Source: Acidobacteriota bacterium (GTDB lineage Bacteria > Acidobacteriota > Holophagae > Acanthopleuribacterales > Acanthopleuribacteraceae). Taken from it: 64,000 nucleotides of DNA. Made by a program: the position numbers and the translations under genes. The notes under the pieces were generated by a model. It had not been told where the DNA came from. It saw only the letters and a program-made list of their open reading frames with translations, and did not search any database. The DNA is taken from assembly GCA_002747255.1 (NCBI GenBank), contig PDUC01000035.1, positions 21,206 to 85,205 on the forward strand. The letters run 5' to 3'. Positions 27,927 through 36,600 of the stretch are shown piece after piece (the stretch's first letter is position 1; each line of letters starts with the position of its first letter).

Positions 27927-30410
27927 TTACTTGATAGAGGTTAATTTGAAGCTTTTGAACTTGGGCTTTGCATTGTTAAAGATAACACGTGCGGGTTCTT
28001 CAGCTCGTTTCTTGGAGTCAAGAGTTACAGCGGGGTTAAATACACGGATGTTGTCAATCAGCCATCGTTGGTCGGTATTACGACCAAAGATTACAAATGC
28101 CATTTTGAATCCTGGCTCCATTTCATAATCAAATGATGTACCGCCGATAGCTTGAACAATGTATATCCAGCGAGCCCAACCAGATTGACCGATTGTGGTT
28201 CCGTTCACATCAACATCCACTCCTTCTAAACCAGCGTTGTACTGGAATCCGGTAACAGCTTCAAGGGAGTCTGAACCATCGTAGCGATAGTACATACTGA
28301 GACCCGATCCATCCTGTTCAGTGGGTGAAATGCAGAGCAAGTTGTTGTCGAAATCGATAATGGTGACGCCTGATTCCGGTATATCCAACATGGGAGACTC
28401 AAGACCTGAGACCTCGCCTTCACCACCGGCAGGCACCTGTGAAAGGGACATGCCGTACTTGGTGCCTTCCCAATTGAACCCTTCCCAATCTGCTTGGCCA
28501 TTTCCATCGCCTTCACTTCCGGTCCAGGCATTCACTGCGTGTCTTTCAAGATCTGCTTCAGTAGAGAAGGTATTCAGATAAACGGGGAATTCACTAACTA
28601 ACAGACCGAAATCAGTTTGAGGAATGGCATCGCCATCGAAAAGTGAAACCAGGATGTAGTACGTACCTGCGGGATATTGACGAGCTACACTTTCATTGCC
28701 ACCACCAGAAGCGGCGTAGTCGATGGACATATCAGTGTGTTCGGAAACATCAAAGAAGTTGCCATTGGGACGTTCTTCATTAACGACGAACATATCAAGG
28801 TCAGCATTCATGGCTGAAGGGCGCACGCCAATTACCAGAGATGTGGGTTGAGTCAGGGTAAACTTGAAGATCGATTCGATGGCATCGGTACCGTTACCGT
28901 AGTCATTGATAACCTCGCTTTCGGAACCTTGAGCCAGATTACCTACGACGTTGATGTTCCAGCCATTTTCACCGGGTTGGAGAACCATGGCGTTGGCGTA
29001 GCTGTTATTGCCGTTTGCTTCGGGAATGTATACCCTTTCGCCTGGTTCACCTGAACCGCCAGTGGACTCTGTGCTGACTTTGGCGTTAACACCGGAGAGA
29101 TTATCGCGGATGGTTCTACCTTGGTCGCCCCAAAGCATGAAACCCGCAAATTGAGAAGCACTTGCTTTTGCCTGTACCCACATGCCGTCTGCGGCATTGG
29201 GGAACATGCTGGAACCAACAGAGACCACTTTTTTGTTGGGAGCAACGCCCGACTTGACATAAGTATCTACAACCTGACCATCAGCATTCATGAGATTGAA
29301 GGTGAGGTCTGCTGTCTCTGTACCTACGTTAACAGCGACGATACCCGCCCATGTACCTTCAGTGGCAGTGTAGTAAGGGTAGTCGAGCACGTTGCCGTGT
29401 GTGTAGTTGCCCTGGATACCGGCAAATGTAGCGTCTTCTTTGCCGTTGGCAGAACCAAAGAGCTCGTAACCAACCAGATCCTGGTCGGAAGTAACTTGAA
29501 CCCATGCGGTGCCGGCAGGTACTCTTTCCTGTGTGTTGGCATCAAAGAGGAGCGTGACTTTTCCACTGGGATCGATTGGATCCGGCTGATACGTTTTCAG
29601 AACAAATCCGTTGGCATCGTAATAAGTTTCCGTTACGCTGGCGGCCGCATCGCCGACGTTGATATAGACCATGCCAGTCCAGAAGTTAACGGTGTCTGTC
29701 GCTACGTGAAGGAAACGAAGGGTTTTACCTTTGCTGTCTTCAAGGCCGAGAGATGCCATTGCATTCTTGGTGTTGTAGCTGAAGTACTCCATGGCACTGT
29801 TGCCTGCGGCGTTACTTTCCATCCAAACCCAATTGATAGTGGATACATCAGACCAGAGATCGAGAACGTTTTTCTTTGCTTTGCCATAAGGTGTTGCGTG
29901 TTCGGTTAAAACTTTAGTAGAACCAGATGGTTTGGGACGCAAAGCTGTCTGGAAACCCTGGTTCGTGCCGTTTACGGATACGATTACGGTTGTAAAAGCT
30001 TCTGTATTTTTGGCTACATGCGGGGTATAGAGGTTTTCACTCAATTTGGATGAAGACCAATAAGCTGAGCGCGTGCCAGTATTCATAACTTCAGCAAAAA
30101 CATGCAGATTTGCCATGCTGCTTACTTTTAACCAACAAATATTGGCCGCATTCTCGCCAAATAAATCGTTAATTGACATATAAGCCATACCCATGGCATT
30201 CAGGCTGGTAAGAGCTTCAGAAGCTCCGTATTCTGTGCCATCACCACCGAAACCCAACACGGTGAGTTCTGCAGCTGCGTCTGTGGGATTGACGGCACCG
30301 ATATAGGTCATATTTCCATTGCCGCATTGAACTTCTGGGACATAATAGTCACCGGCATACGCCAATGAACACAAGGTTAACATTATGATAGTAAAACGTT
30401 TAAACGTCAT
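27927..30410 (-). CDS. Large secreted protein with PPC-like and ConA/MAM-like regions
   Basis: ATG 30410 is chosen because AAGGAGAAG precedes it and the protein then opens with a signal peptide ending at AYAGDYYVPEV. The mature ~810 residues start with several related beta-rich segments of about 100 residues. Each carries a pattern like 'TYIGAVNPTDAAAELTVLGFGGDG', 'GMVYINVGDAAASVTETYYDANG' or 'GIVAVNVGTETADLTFNLMNADG'. A pre-peptidase C-terminal-like domain follows at about 500-610 (SIFKFTLTQPTSLVIGVRP to YPAGTYYILVSLF), then a concanavalin-like fold ending in RWLIDNIRVFNP. No catalytic residues seen, so surface or extracellular binding is likely. The repeat is my reading by eye. Confidence 0.75.
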   Translation of the reverse strand: MTFKRFTIIMLTLCSLAYAGDYYVPEVQCGNGNMTYIGAVNPTDAAAELTVLGFGGDGTEYGASEALTSLNAMGMAYMSINDLFGENAANICWLKVSSMANLHVFAEVMNTGTRSAYWSSSKLSENLYTPHVAKNTEAFTTVIVSVNGTNQGFQTALRPKPSGSTKVLTEHATPYGKAKKNVLDLWSDVSTINWVWMESNAAGNSAMEYFSYNTKNAMASLGLEDSKGKTLRFLHVATDTVNFWTGMVYINVGDAAASVTETYYDANGFVLKTYQPDPIDPSGKVTLLFDANTQERVPAGTAWVQVTSDQDLVGYELFGSANGKEDATFAGIQGNYTHGNVLDYPYYTATEGTWAGIVAVNVGTETADLTFNLMNADGQVVDTYVKSGVAPNKKVVSVGSSMFPNAADGMWVQAKASASQFAGFMLWGDQGRTIRDNLSGVNAKVSTESTGGSGEPGERVYIPEANGNNSYANAMVLQPGENGWNINVVGNLAQGSESEVINDYGNGTDAIESIFKFTLTQPTSLVIGVRPSAMNADLDMFVVNEERPNGNFFDVSEHTDMSIDYAASGGGNESVARQYPAGTYYILVSLFDGDAIPQTDFGLLVSEFPVYLNTFSTEADLERHAVNAWTGSEGDGNGQADWEGFNWEGTKYGMSLSQVPAGGEGEVSGLESPMLDIPESGVTIIDFDNNLLCISPTEQDGSGLSMYYRYDGSDSLEAVTGFQYNAGLEGVDVDVNGTTIGQSGWARWIYIVQAIGGTSFDYEMEPGFKMAFVIFGRNTDQRWLIDNIRVFNPAVTLDSKKRAEEPARVIFNNAKPKFKSFKLTSIK

Positions 30411-30596
30411 ATCTTCTCCTTCTTCATTCTCTTGCCTGGTGTCAGGCTTTGCATTGTGCAAGTTTGAATTCGAATCTCCGATTCAGAATCTCTCGTAAGA
30501 CCAAGTATACCTTATTTTTACCTTAGAACCAAGTTATTTGGACGGGAAACGCCGTTGAACGAATCCTTTTTTCTTTACCTGCACAATTGGAAAATC

Positions 30597-30625
30597 TTGT
30601 TAAGCCGTGTGTTTAGTGAGATAAT
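30597..30625 (+). promoter_or_regulatory. Sigma70-type promoter of cysK
   Basis: TTGTTA (30597-30602), exactly 17 bases, then GATAAT (30620-30625), placing transcription start about 20 bases before the cysK ATG. Good match, not tested. Confidence 0.65.
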
Positions 30626-30652
30626 TACTGTTTCAGGAAGAGGAGTTGTAGG

Positions 30653-31576
30653 ATGAATATATTTTCAGACATTACACAAACTATTGGTAATACACCTCTC
30701 GTTCAATTAAATAAGGCCGGTCTTAAATTCAGTGGTTTACTTTTAGCCAAATTGGAGTATTTCAATCCCATGGGCAGCCTGAAAGATCGCATAGCTGTCA
30801 AAATGATAGACGAAGCAGAAAGCAAAGGGCTCTTATCCAAAGGCGGAACCATAGTCGAACCCACCAGCGGCAATACGGGAATCGGCCTGGCTCTGGTTTC
30901 AGCGGCAAGAGGGTACCGTCTCATTTTAACCATGCCCGAGTCCATGACCATAGAGCGAAGAAAAATCCTCAAACATCTCGGTGCAGAACTGGTTCTTACT
31001 CCATCCGATCGAAGAATGGAGGGAGCGGTGGAAAAAGCAAAGGAAATTGTAGCGAATACACAAAATGCGTATATGCCTTCGCAGTTCAGCAATTCCGTCA
31101 ATCTCGCCATTCATAGGGAAACAACTGCTCAGGAGATTTGGAACGATACCAATGGTAAGGTGGATATCTTCGTTGCGGGCATAGGCACAGGCGGCTCTCT
31201 TTGCGGTGTCGCACAGGGTTTGAAAGAGAAAAATCCAGATGTCTATGTTGTAGGCGTAGAACCTTCCAATTCCAGTGTTATTGCCGGAGGCCGTCCCGGC
31301 CGCCACTTAATTCAAGGTATTGGTGCGGGATTTGTTCCCGACATCTACGATGAAACAGTTGTCGATGAGCTGATGTCTGTGTCGGATGACGATGCCATTA
31401 ACTACACCAGAAAATTAGCCCAGCAGGAGGGTATTTTTGCCGGTGTCAGCTCCGGTGCCAATCTCTCTGCCGCTTTGGAAATAGGAAAACGGCCGGAAAA
31501 TGAAGGGAAGACCATCGTCTTTCTCTGTGCCGACACGGGTGAAAGATACTGTTCAACAGGTCTTTGTTTGGATTGA
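30653..31576 (+). CDS. cysK: Cysteine synthase (O-acetylserine sulfhydrylase)
   Basis: A 307-residue PLP beta-family enzyme that makes cysteine from O-acetylserine and sulfide. It has the ITQTIGNTPLVQLN start, NPMGSLKDRIA with the PLP lysine (close to residue 44), PTSGNTGIGLA for the substrate carboxylate, the phosphate loop GIGTGGSLCG, and GVSSGANLSAA followed by DTGERYCST near the end. Full length, with GAAGAGGAG upstream. Monocistronic or with the following aminotransferase about 100 bases on. Confidence 0.95.
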   Translation: MNIFSDITQTIGNTPLVQLNKAGLKFSGLLLAKLEYFNPMGSLKDRIAVKMIDEAESKGLLSKGGTIVEPTSGNTGIGLALVSAARGYRLILTMPESMTIERRKILKHLGAELVLTPSDRRMEGAVEKAKEIVANTQNAYMPSQFSNSVNLAIHRETTAQEIWNDTNGKVDIFVAGIGTGGSLCGVAQGLKEKNPDVYVVGVEPSNSSVIAGGRPGRHLIQGIGAGFVPDIYDETVVDELMSVSDDDAINYTRKLAQQEGIFAGVSSGANLSAALEIGKRPENEGKTIVFLCADTGERYCSTGLCLD

Positions 31577-31678
31577 TCTTTTCCTCTCTTGCATTCCTCA
31601 GCTTGATTCAAGCAAGAGTATGAAAAAAGTAGATGAAATGATATGAACGGTTCTGATTGATCAGGATGGAGGCATAAC

Positions 31679-32545
31679 ATGGATGACATAAAGGTACTTT
31701 TAAACGGCGAACTGATTGAAGCGGAACAGGCTAAAATTTCACTTTTTGATTATGGCTTTCTCTTTGGGACCAGTGTTTATGAAGTTTTGAAAACAGTCAA
31801 TGGAGAGGTCTTTGCCGGAGAACTTCATTTAAAAAGAATGCGCTATTCTGCAGAAAAAGTGGGAATCCCTATTCCGTGGGAGAACAGCTTCCTTATTGAC
31901 GAGTTCTACAAGCTCGTCAAATACATTGATAATCCATCCTGTTATATTCGATTGGTCGTTACCAGAGGTGTGGGCCCTTTGACTTTTCACCCTTCGGAAT
32001 GTACCTTTCCCAATAGAATTGTTTATGGACGAGTGCTTCATCGCATTGCCGATGAAGAGTATGAAAAAGGCGTCAGCTTGATGATTTCTGACTACCGCAA
32101 GGCTCCCAGCAGGCATCGGACTGGCAATGTCAAGACGGGCAATTTCCTTGGACATGTTTTACCTCTGCATAAAGCGAGATCATCCGGCTATCACGAAGCC
32201 TTGATGCTCAATCACCGTGATGAGATTACAGAATGCACCACAGCCAATATTTTTTGGATTTCGAAAGGCCGGCTTTATACACCCACGCTGCGAGCTGGTG
32301 TATTAAAGGGCGTCACCAGGGAACTGGTGCTTTCCATGGCTAAAAAAATGAAGATGGATGTTCTTATAGGAAGGTTTACTTTAGAAGATCTGAATCGGGC
32401 CGATGAAGTATTTATCACCTCAACAACAAGGGATATTCTACCTGTCTCGTTGGTTGGTGATAAAAGGTTCCCGGTTGGTGAAAAAACAAAGGCACTGATG
32501 GCTGCCGTTTTTAAGCAGGGAATGAAAAATGTCAACTCCAGATAA
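31679..32545 (+). CDS. Class IV PLP aminotransferase (BCAT/D-amino-acid type)
   Basis: A 288-residue fold-type IV enzyme. It has DYGFLFGTSVYEVLKT near the N-terminus, RHRTGNVKTGNFLGHVL with the catalytic lysine, EALMLNHRDEITECTTANIFW (cofactor glutamate and the TTANIF loop) and FITSTTRDILPV at the end. These fit branched-chain aminotransferase, D-alanine aminotransferase or 4-amino-4-deoxychorismate lyase; I cannot separate them here. GATGGAGG precedes the start. The PilZ gene follows within 27 bases. Confidence 0.85.
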   Translation: MDDIKVLLNGELIEAEQAKISLFDYGFLFGTSVYEVLKTVNGEVFAGELHLKRMRYSAEKVGIPIPWENSFLIDEFYKLVKYIDNPSCYIRLVVTRGVGPLTFHPSECTFPNRIVYGRVLHRIADEEYEKGVSLMISDYRKAPSRHRTGNVKTGNFLGHVLPLHKARSSGYHEALMLNHRDEITECTTANIFWISKGRLYTPTLRAGVLKGVTRELVLSMAKKMKMDVLIGRFTLEDLNRADEVFITSTTRDILPVSLVGDKRFPVGEKTKALMAAVFKQGMKNVNSR

Positions 32546-32571
32546 GCTGGCCTGTCCAAGAGAGGTTTGAA

Positions 32572-32874
32572 ATGAGTGAAAAAATAAGTTCAAATAAGAG
32601 AAAATACATTCGTTTTGAGCCGGATGATTTGGGCTTTGCCTTTCTCGATTTATCCGTAAACGGTGACTTTGAACCCGAACTGGGAGCATTGGTTTATGAG
32701 GAGGGTTTTGGTGGTTGTGGCTTGCTAATGGTGAAGTCAAAATGCAGGCTCTCCTTAAATCAAGTGCTGAGAATTAAAATCGATAGTATGCCCATTATGA
32801 ACGCTGAAGTGCGATGGGTAAAAGATGTGGATGATCTTACCTTGCGGGCAGGTATAAGCTACATTCACAATTAA
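32572..32874 (+). CDS. PilZ-domain-like protein
   Basis: A compact 100-residue protein. RKYIRFEPDD near the N-terminus resembles the RxxxR arm of c-di-GMP binding PilZ domains. The middle has EEGFGGCGLLMVKS, similar to the D/NxSxxG motif but with Glu-Gly-Phe in place of Asp-x-Ser, and the end has AEVRWVKDVDDLTLRAGISYI, the expected last strands. The normal second motif is altered, so c-di-GMP binding may be weak or lost. Close behind the class IV aminotransferase gene, possibly co-transcribed. Confidence 0.7.
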   Translation: MSEKISSNKRKYIRFEPDDLGFAFLDLSVNGDFEPELGALVYEEGFGGCGLLMVKSKCRLSLNQVLRIKIDSMPIMNAEVRWVKDVDDLTLRAGISYIHN

Positions 32875-32956
32875 CTCTTGCTTCTGGATCTTAAAGGTGC
32901 CGTTTTAATAATTGCTCCCATTGGAATAGGGATTGCGTGCACCAGGCGTTATTCCT

Positions 32957-33150
32957 TGAATCAAGGAAGCATTTGAGGTGGCCAATCACCTCAACCGTTC
33001 CCTGAAAGCAGTAGAACGGTATATACGGACGTTTTGCCGAGTCGTTTATTGCCAATGTACGCTCAAAAATAGCCTTAAGACAGCAATGATCGTAGGTATT
33101 TCCGTACCTTTGGAAAAGGCTTATTGGCAGTTTCACTGTAGTTTAGTGGA
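32957..33150 (+). pseudogene. Decayed fragment resembling the DUF1670 C-terminal region
   Basis: The plus frame reads IKEAFEVANHLNRSLKAVER and continues YIRTFCRVVY. This closely follows the 'EIAxxxxHSxxAVxRYixxFxRV' segment that I recall from DUF1670 proteins. Upstream the frame closes at TGA 32957-32959, and a similar reading continues in another frame (HQALFLESRKH), suggesting a frameshift. Probably the broken end of a once-longer gene. The family assignment rests on memory of the motif. Confidence 0.4.
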
Positions 33151-33261
33151 AATGCATTTTATCAGGAGCGCTTCGTCGATGTTTTGGTCTGTAGAGCGCC
33201 ACTGGATGGCATATGACGGCAAAAAACATTGGTTGATCGAAAAAGGTCAGGAGATGCCCCT

Positions 33262-33471
33262 GTGAAGAAAGCAACTGCACCGCAAGAAGCAACCTGTGGA
33301 CCTTTACAAAGAAAAACATTCCAAACTGTTCTTAAACGAGAACTTATGGAATATATTTCTTCATTGGGAAGTCTTACCGCATCAGCTTTTGTCAACCATT
33401 TAGAACACATCGTCGAGGCTTATTATCCACTCACTGATCGCCTACGTATGGGCCAGGTACAAAAAAAATAG
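33262..33471 (+). pseudogene. Truncated gene resembling the DUF1670 N-terminal region
   Basis: From GTG 33262 (AGGAG about 8 bases upstream) a 69-residue frame runs RKTFQTVLKRELMEYISSLG and on through HLEHIVEAYYPLTDRLRMGQV before stopping in an A-rich stretch. The pattern 'long helix, then LRxGQV' matches how DUF1670 proteins begin, but the frame ends there. Together with the C-terminal-like fragment just upstream it looks like remnants, in reversed order, of two copies. It may still be expressed as a small protein. Confidence 0.35.
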
Positions 33472-33610
33472 ATTAGACAGACAGATATTTTGAGTAGATG
33501 AAAAGCATAAATGCGGTTTAGTGATGTGTGTTCGCAGTAACAAGGGCGCCTGCTCGATGGGTGAAGAGCGGGTCTTCACCCCGAGCTGGTTCCATTTTTG
33601 CGGTCTGTTC

Positions 33611-36600
33611 CTAGCGTGCCCTGCGAATATCCAGAACGATTGTCCAGCCTTTTGAGCTGGCAAATTGCTGGTCTTTTCCAGACAAGGGTATTTTTGGAAT
33701 GGTGACAGATCCCAAAGAGCTTATTTTCTTGAGGCTGCCCTTGCTTTTGATGATGATGCCAATGGACGAAGGTTGGTTCGTGCTGAACTGGCAGACATGA
33801 TTCCACTGCGGGTTTTTACTTTTTATTGGATCTGTTTGGCAGGTGTTTCCCGCAATGGAAACGATGGCAAAAGCATTGGGTGTTCGGGACAGGATACCCC
33901 TTGAAGAGGGTAAGTTAATTGCTTTTTTGATGACTAAAGTAAAATTACCCGTGTAATTTTGAATTCGATCTTCATATTGAGCTTTTAACCGGGCTAATGT
34001 TTGTTTGGAAAACCCATATTCAAACCCTTTTGCTTCAGATAGTTTTTCCAGAATGGAAGCGTAAGTCACCGATGTATCGGCACGCACTTGTTTTTCCCAG
34101 TCTACAAGTTTATTGAGCTCCGTTTTTTCCTTTTCAATGCCAGTTTTTAAGTTTTTGATAAAGGAAAAATCTCTTTCATTTTCAAAACCCTTCGAGTTAT
34201 CCAGTGCTTTAATGACGACTTTATGGAGCTCGTCATAGGGTTTGTTCATGGATTCGTGAACGCGCTCGATGGAACTGTTGAAGTGTTTCAGCCTTGTTTC
34301 CAACCTGGAAATCTCTTTGCGATAGACTTTCATCTTTTCGATCTGGAGAAGAGAGCGATAAGTAGAGATGGCTTTCGATGGATGGCTGTCAGCTTCTGAT
34401 TGAGCTTTTCTTTTTAGCTTACCAATGACATCATTCAAGCGTTTCCGGGCTAGTTCGTGCTCGGAGTCGAGGGACAGGAGTTCCTTGGCACGCCGGCCTG
34501 CGGTAACAAGTTGTCTGGACTTGTATGCCTTTTCCATTCTCTTTACGAGCTTGTCTATTTTTGCCTGATTGAGTTCCCGGCTTAGCTCATTTCTTTCCAA
34601 AAGAAGATCTGCATTTTCGGGTTGAATGCGGGCCATTAAATCCAGCTTAGCGAGTTTCCTGGATTTGCTCAGCTTTTCATCCTGAATATCTGCCTGAAGG
34701 CTGTCGAAAACGGTTTGCCAGGCTTCATCCAATGCGGGTATGGGTTCAATTTGTTCGCGAAGTTGACTGCTAAGTTCCAGAGCTTTGTCCCACTTTTTCC
34801 TTTTAATGGCAGCGTTGATCTGATCCATGGCGGGAAGAATGAGCGTTTCGTCAAGCCAGTTCTTCACTTTTTCTTCAAATACTTCGTTTTTAAAGGTTGG
34901 GTCAATTACCTGGATGATTTGATATTTTTCCCTTGCTTCCAGAACGCGCTCATCTTCAAGCAGATTCGTGGCTGTCTGGATTTCTGTATCTAAAATCTGC
35001 TGGCGTACCTGTTTGGCTTCCTCGTTGTCTGGCTCTATTTCAAACACTTTTCGAAGCATTGCGATGGCATTTTGGTTGCTGTCATCGTAGAAGTACCCGT
35101 CTTCCATGTAGGAACGAGCTCTTTCAAGGTAATCGGAAATTTGATTTTCGCGGTTTTTAATGCGCTCTTCGAGATCTCTCAACCGGCCCAGAGAGTCGTT
35201 GTATTCGGGGTTTTCCTGAACGAGCGCTTTCCATTTAGTTAAAGCCTCTTCCCAGTTTTCACTTTCTTCCGCTTGTTTTGCTTCATCAAACATAAGCTGC
35301 CAGGCTTCGTTCTGTTGGCTTTGTCTATGAAACCAGAGTCCAACGGCTCCGGCTGCCGCTACGAAAACAGCGGCTACCAGGATGGGAATAAGCAGATTCT
35401 TCTTTTTCTTTGGTTCACTTGAGGAGGCAGGAGTCGACTTTTTCGTTACTTCAACATGTTCAGGTGCCGCTTCAGGTGTTGGGGGAATCTCTGGTTGGAG
35501 AGATGGCAATGGATCAGAGTCCTGGGTTGAGTGGGAAGGCGGTGTATAGATTTTGGTTGGCGTATATGGCGGGTACGAGGATGTCGAGGAATTAGAGCTT
35601 ATGTCGAGAGTTGAAAACGGGTTGTCTTTTTGTATGGAGTCCAGCAACTCTCTAGCTTCCGTATGATCGGGCTGCATATTGAGAATGCGATGCAGTTTTT
35701 CTCCCGCCATCTGCAGATTGCCTTTTGAGATCAGGGTTTGTGACTCCGTTAGAAGCCAGGTAACTTCACTTTGAGTTTTGTGCTTGTCTGTAAGGCGTTT
35801 CTCAAGATCGAGGAGCTGCTGTGTACGGGGTACTTTGCCAATGCCTTTTCGCATGGTCTCCAGGGCTTGTTCGATCTTGCCCTGGTTTTCCAGTTCCAGA
35901 ATTTGTTCGTACATTGCTTTAGAGGCCGATAACCCGTCTCTTTTCTGTTCCAGTTTCTTGAGGATGACTTTCGCAAATCCGTGATTGGGGTCTTCCTTTA
36001 ACAGTTCGTTAACCAGTTTGTCGGCTTCTTCATCGTTGCCGTTTTGTATGAGCTGTCTCAAACGCTTCTCTGTTTTCTTGATGAAGTCTTTTTTCAGGGC
36101 TGAATGCAGTCTCTCTTCAAGTTCTTTCAGAGTATGGCCATCGGGAAATTTTGCTTTCAATTCCGATAATTCTTTTCGGGCGGTATCAAACTGTCTGTTT
36201 TGAATGGCGATTTGGACGTTGAGAATTCCCTCTTCCAGAAGTGGCTGTTCGTTCATGTCAACGGTGAATTCGGTTCCTATGTCATCTTCGATTCCTATGG
36301 GAATGGTTTCACCAGAGCTTATTGGTTTTTCGCTTGACATGATATGAACCTGCTCGGCGATTTGCTTTCTCAGGTTAACAGCCCTGTGGTTTTGCGGGAA
36401 CTCAGCAATGAGTGAGTCGAGCATTGCCAGCGCTTCAGTGAACTGACCACTATCGCGCTTGAGACGGACGGCCTCCAGTCTTTTCTCCTGGGGGTCTTGT
36501 TCTCCCTGCAGGGACTCAAGAGCGGCAAGCGCCTCCTGGTTTTCAGGGTCAGCGAGAAGGACTCTGGCTAAAGCGAATAACGCGGGTTCGTCACGGAGCC

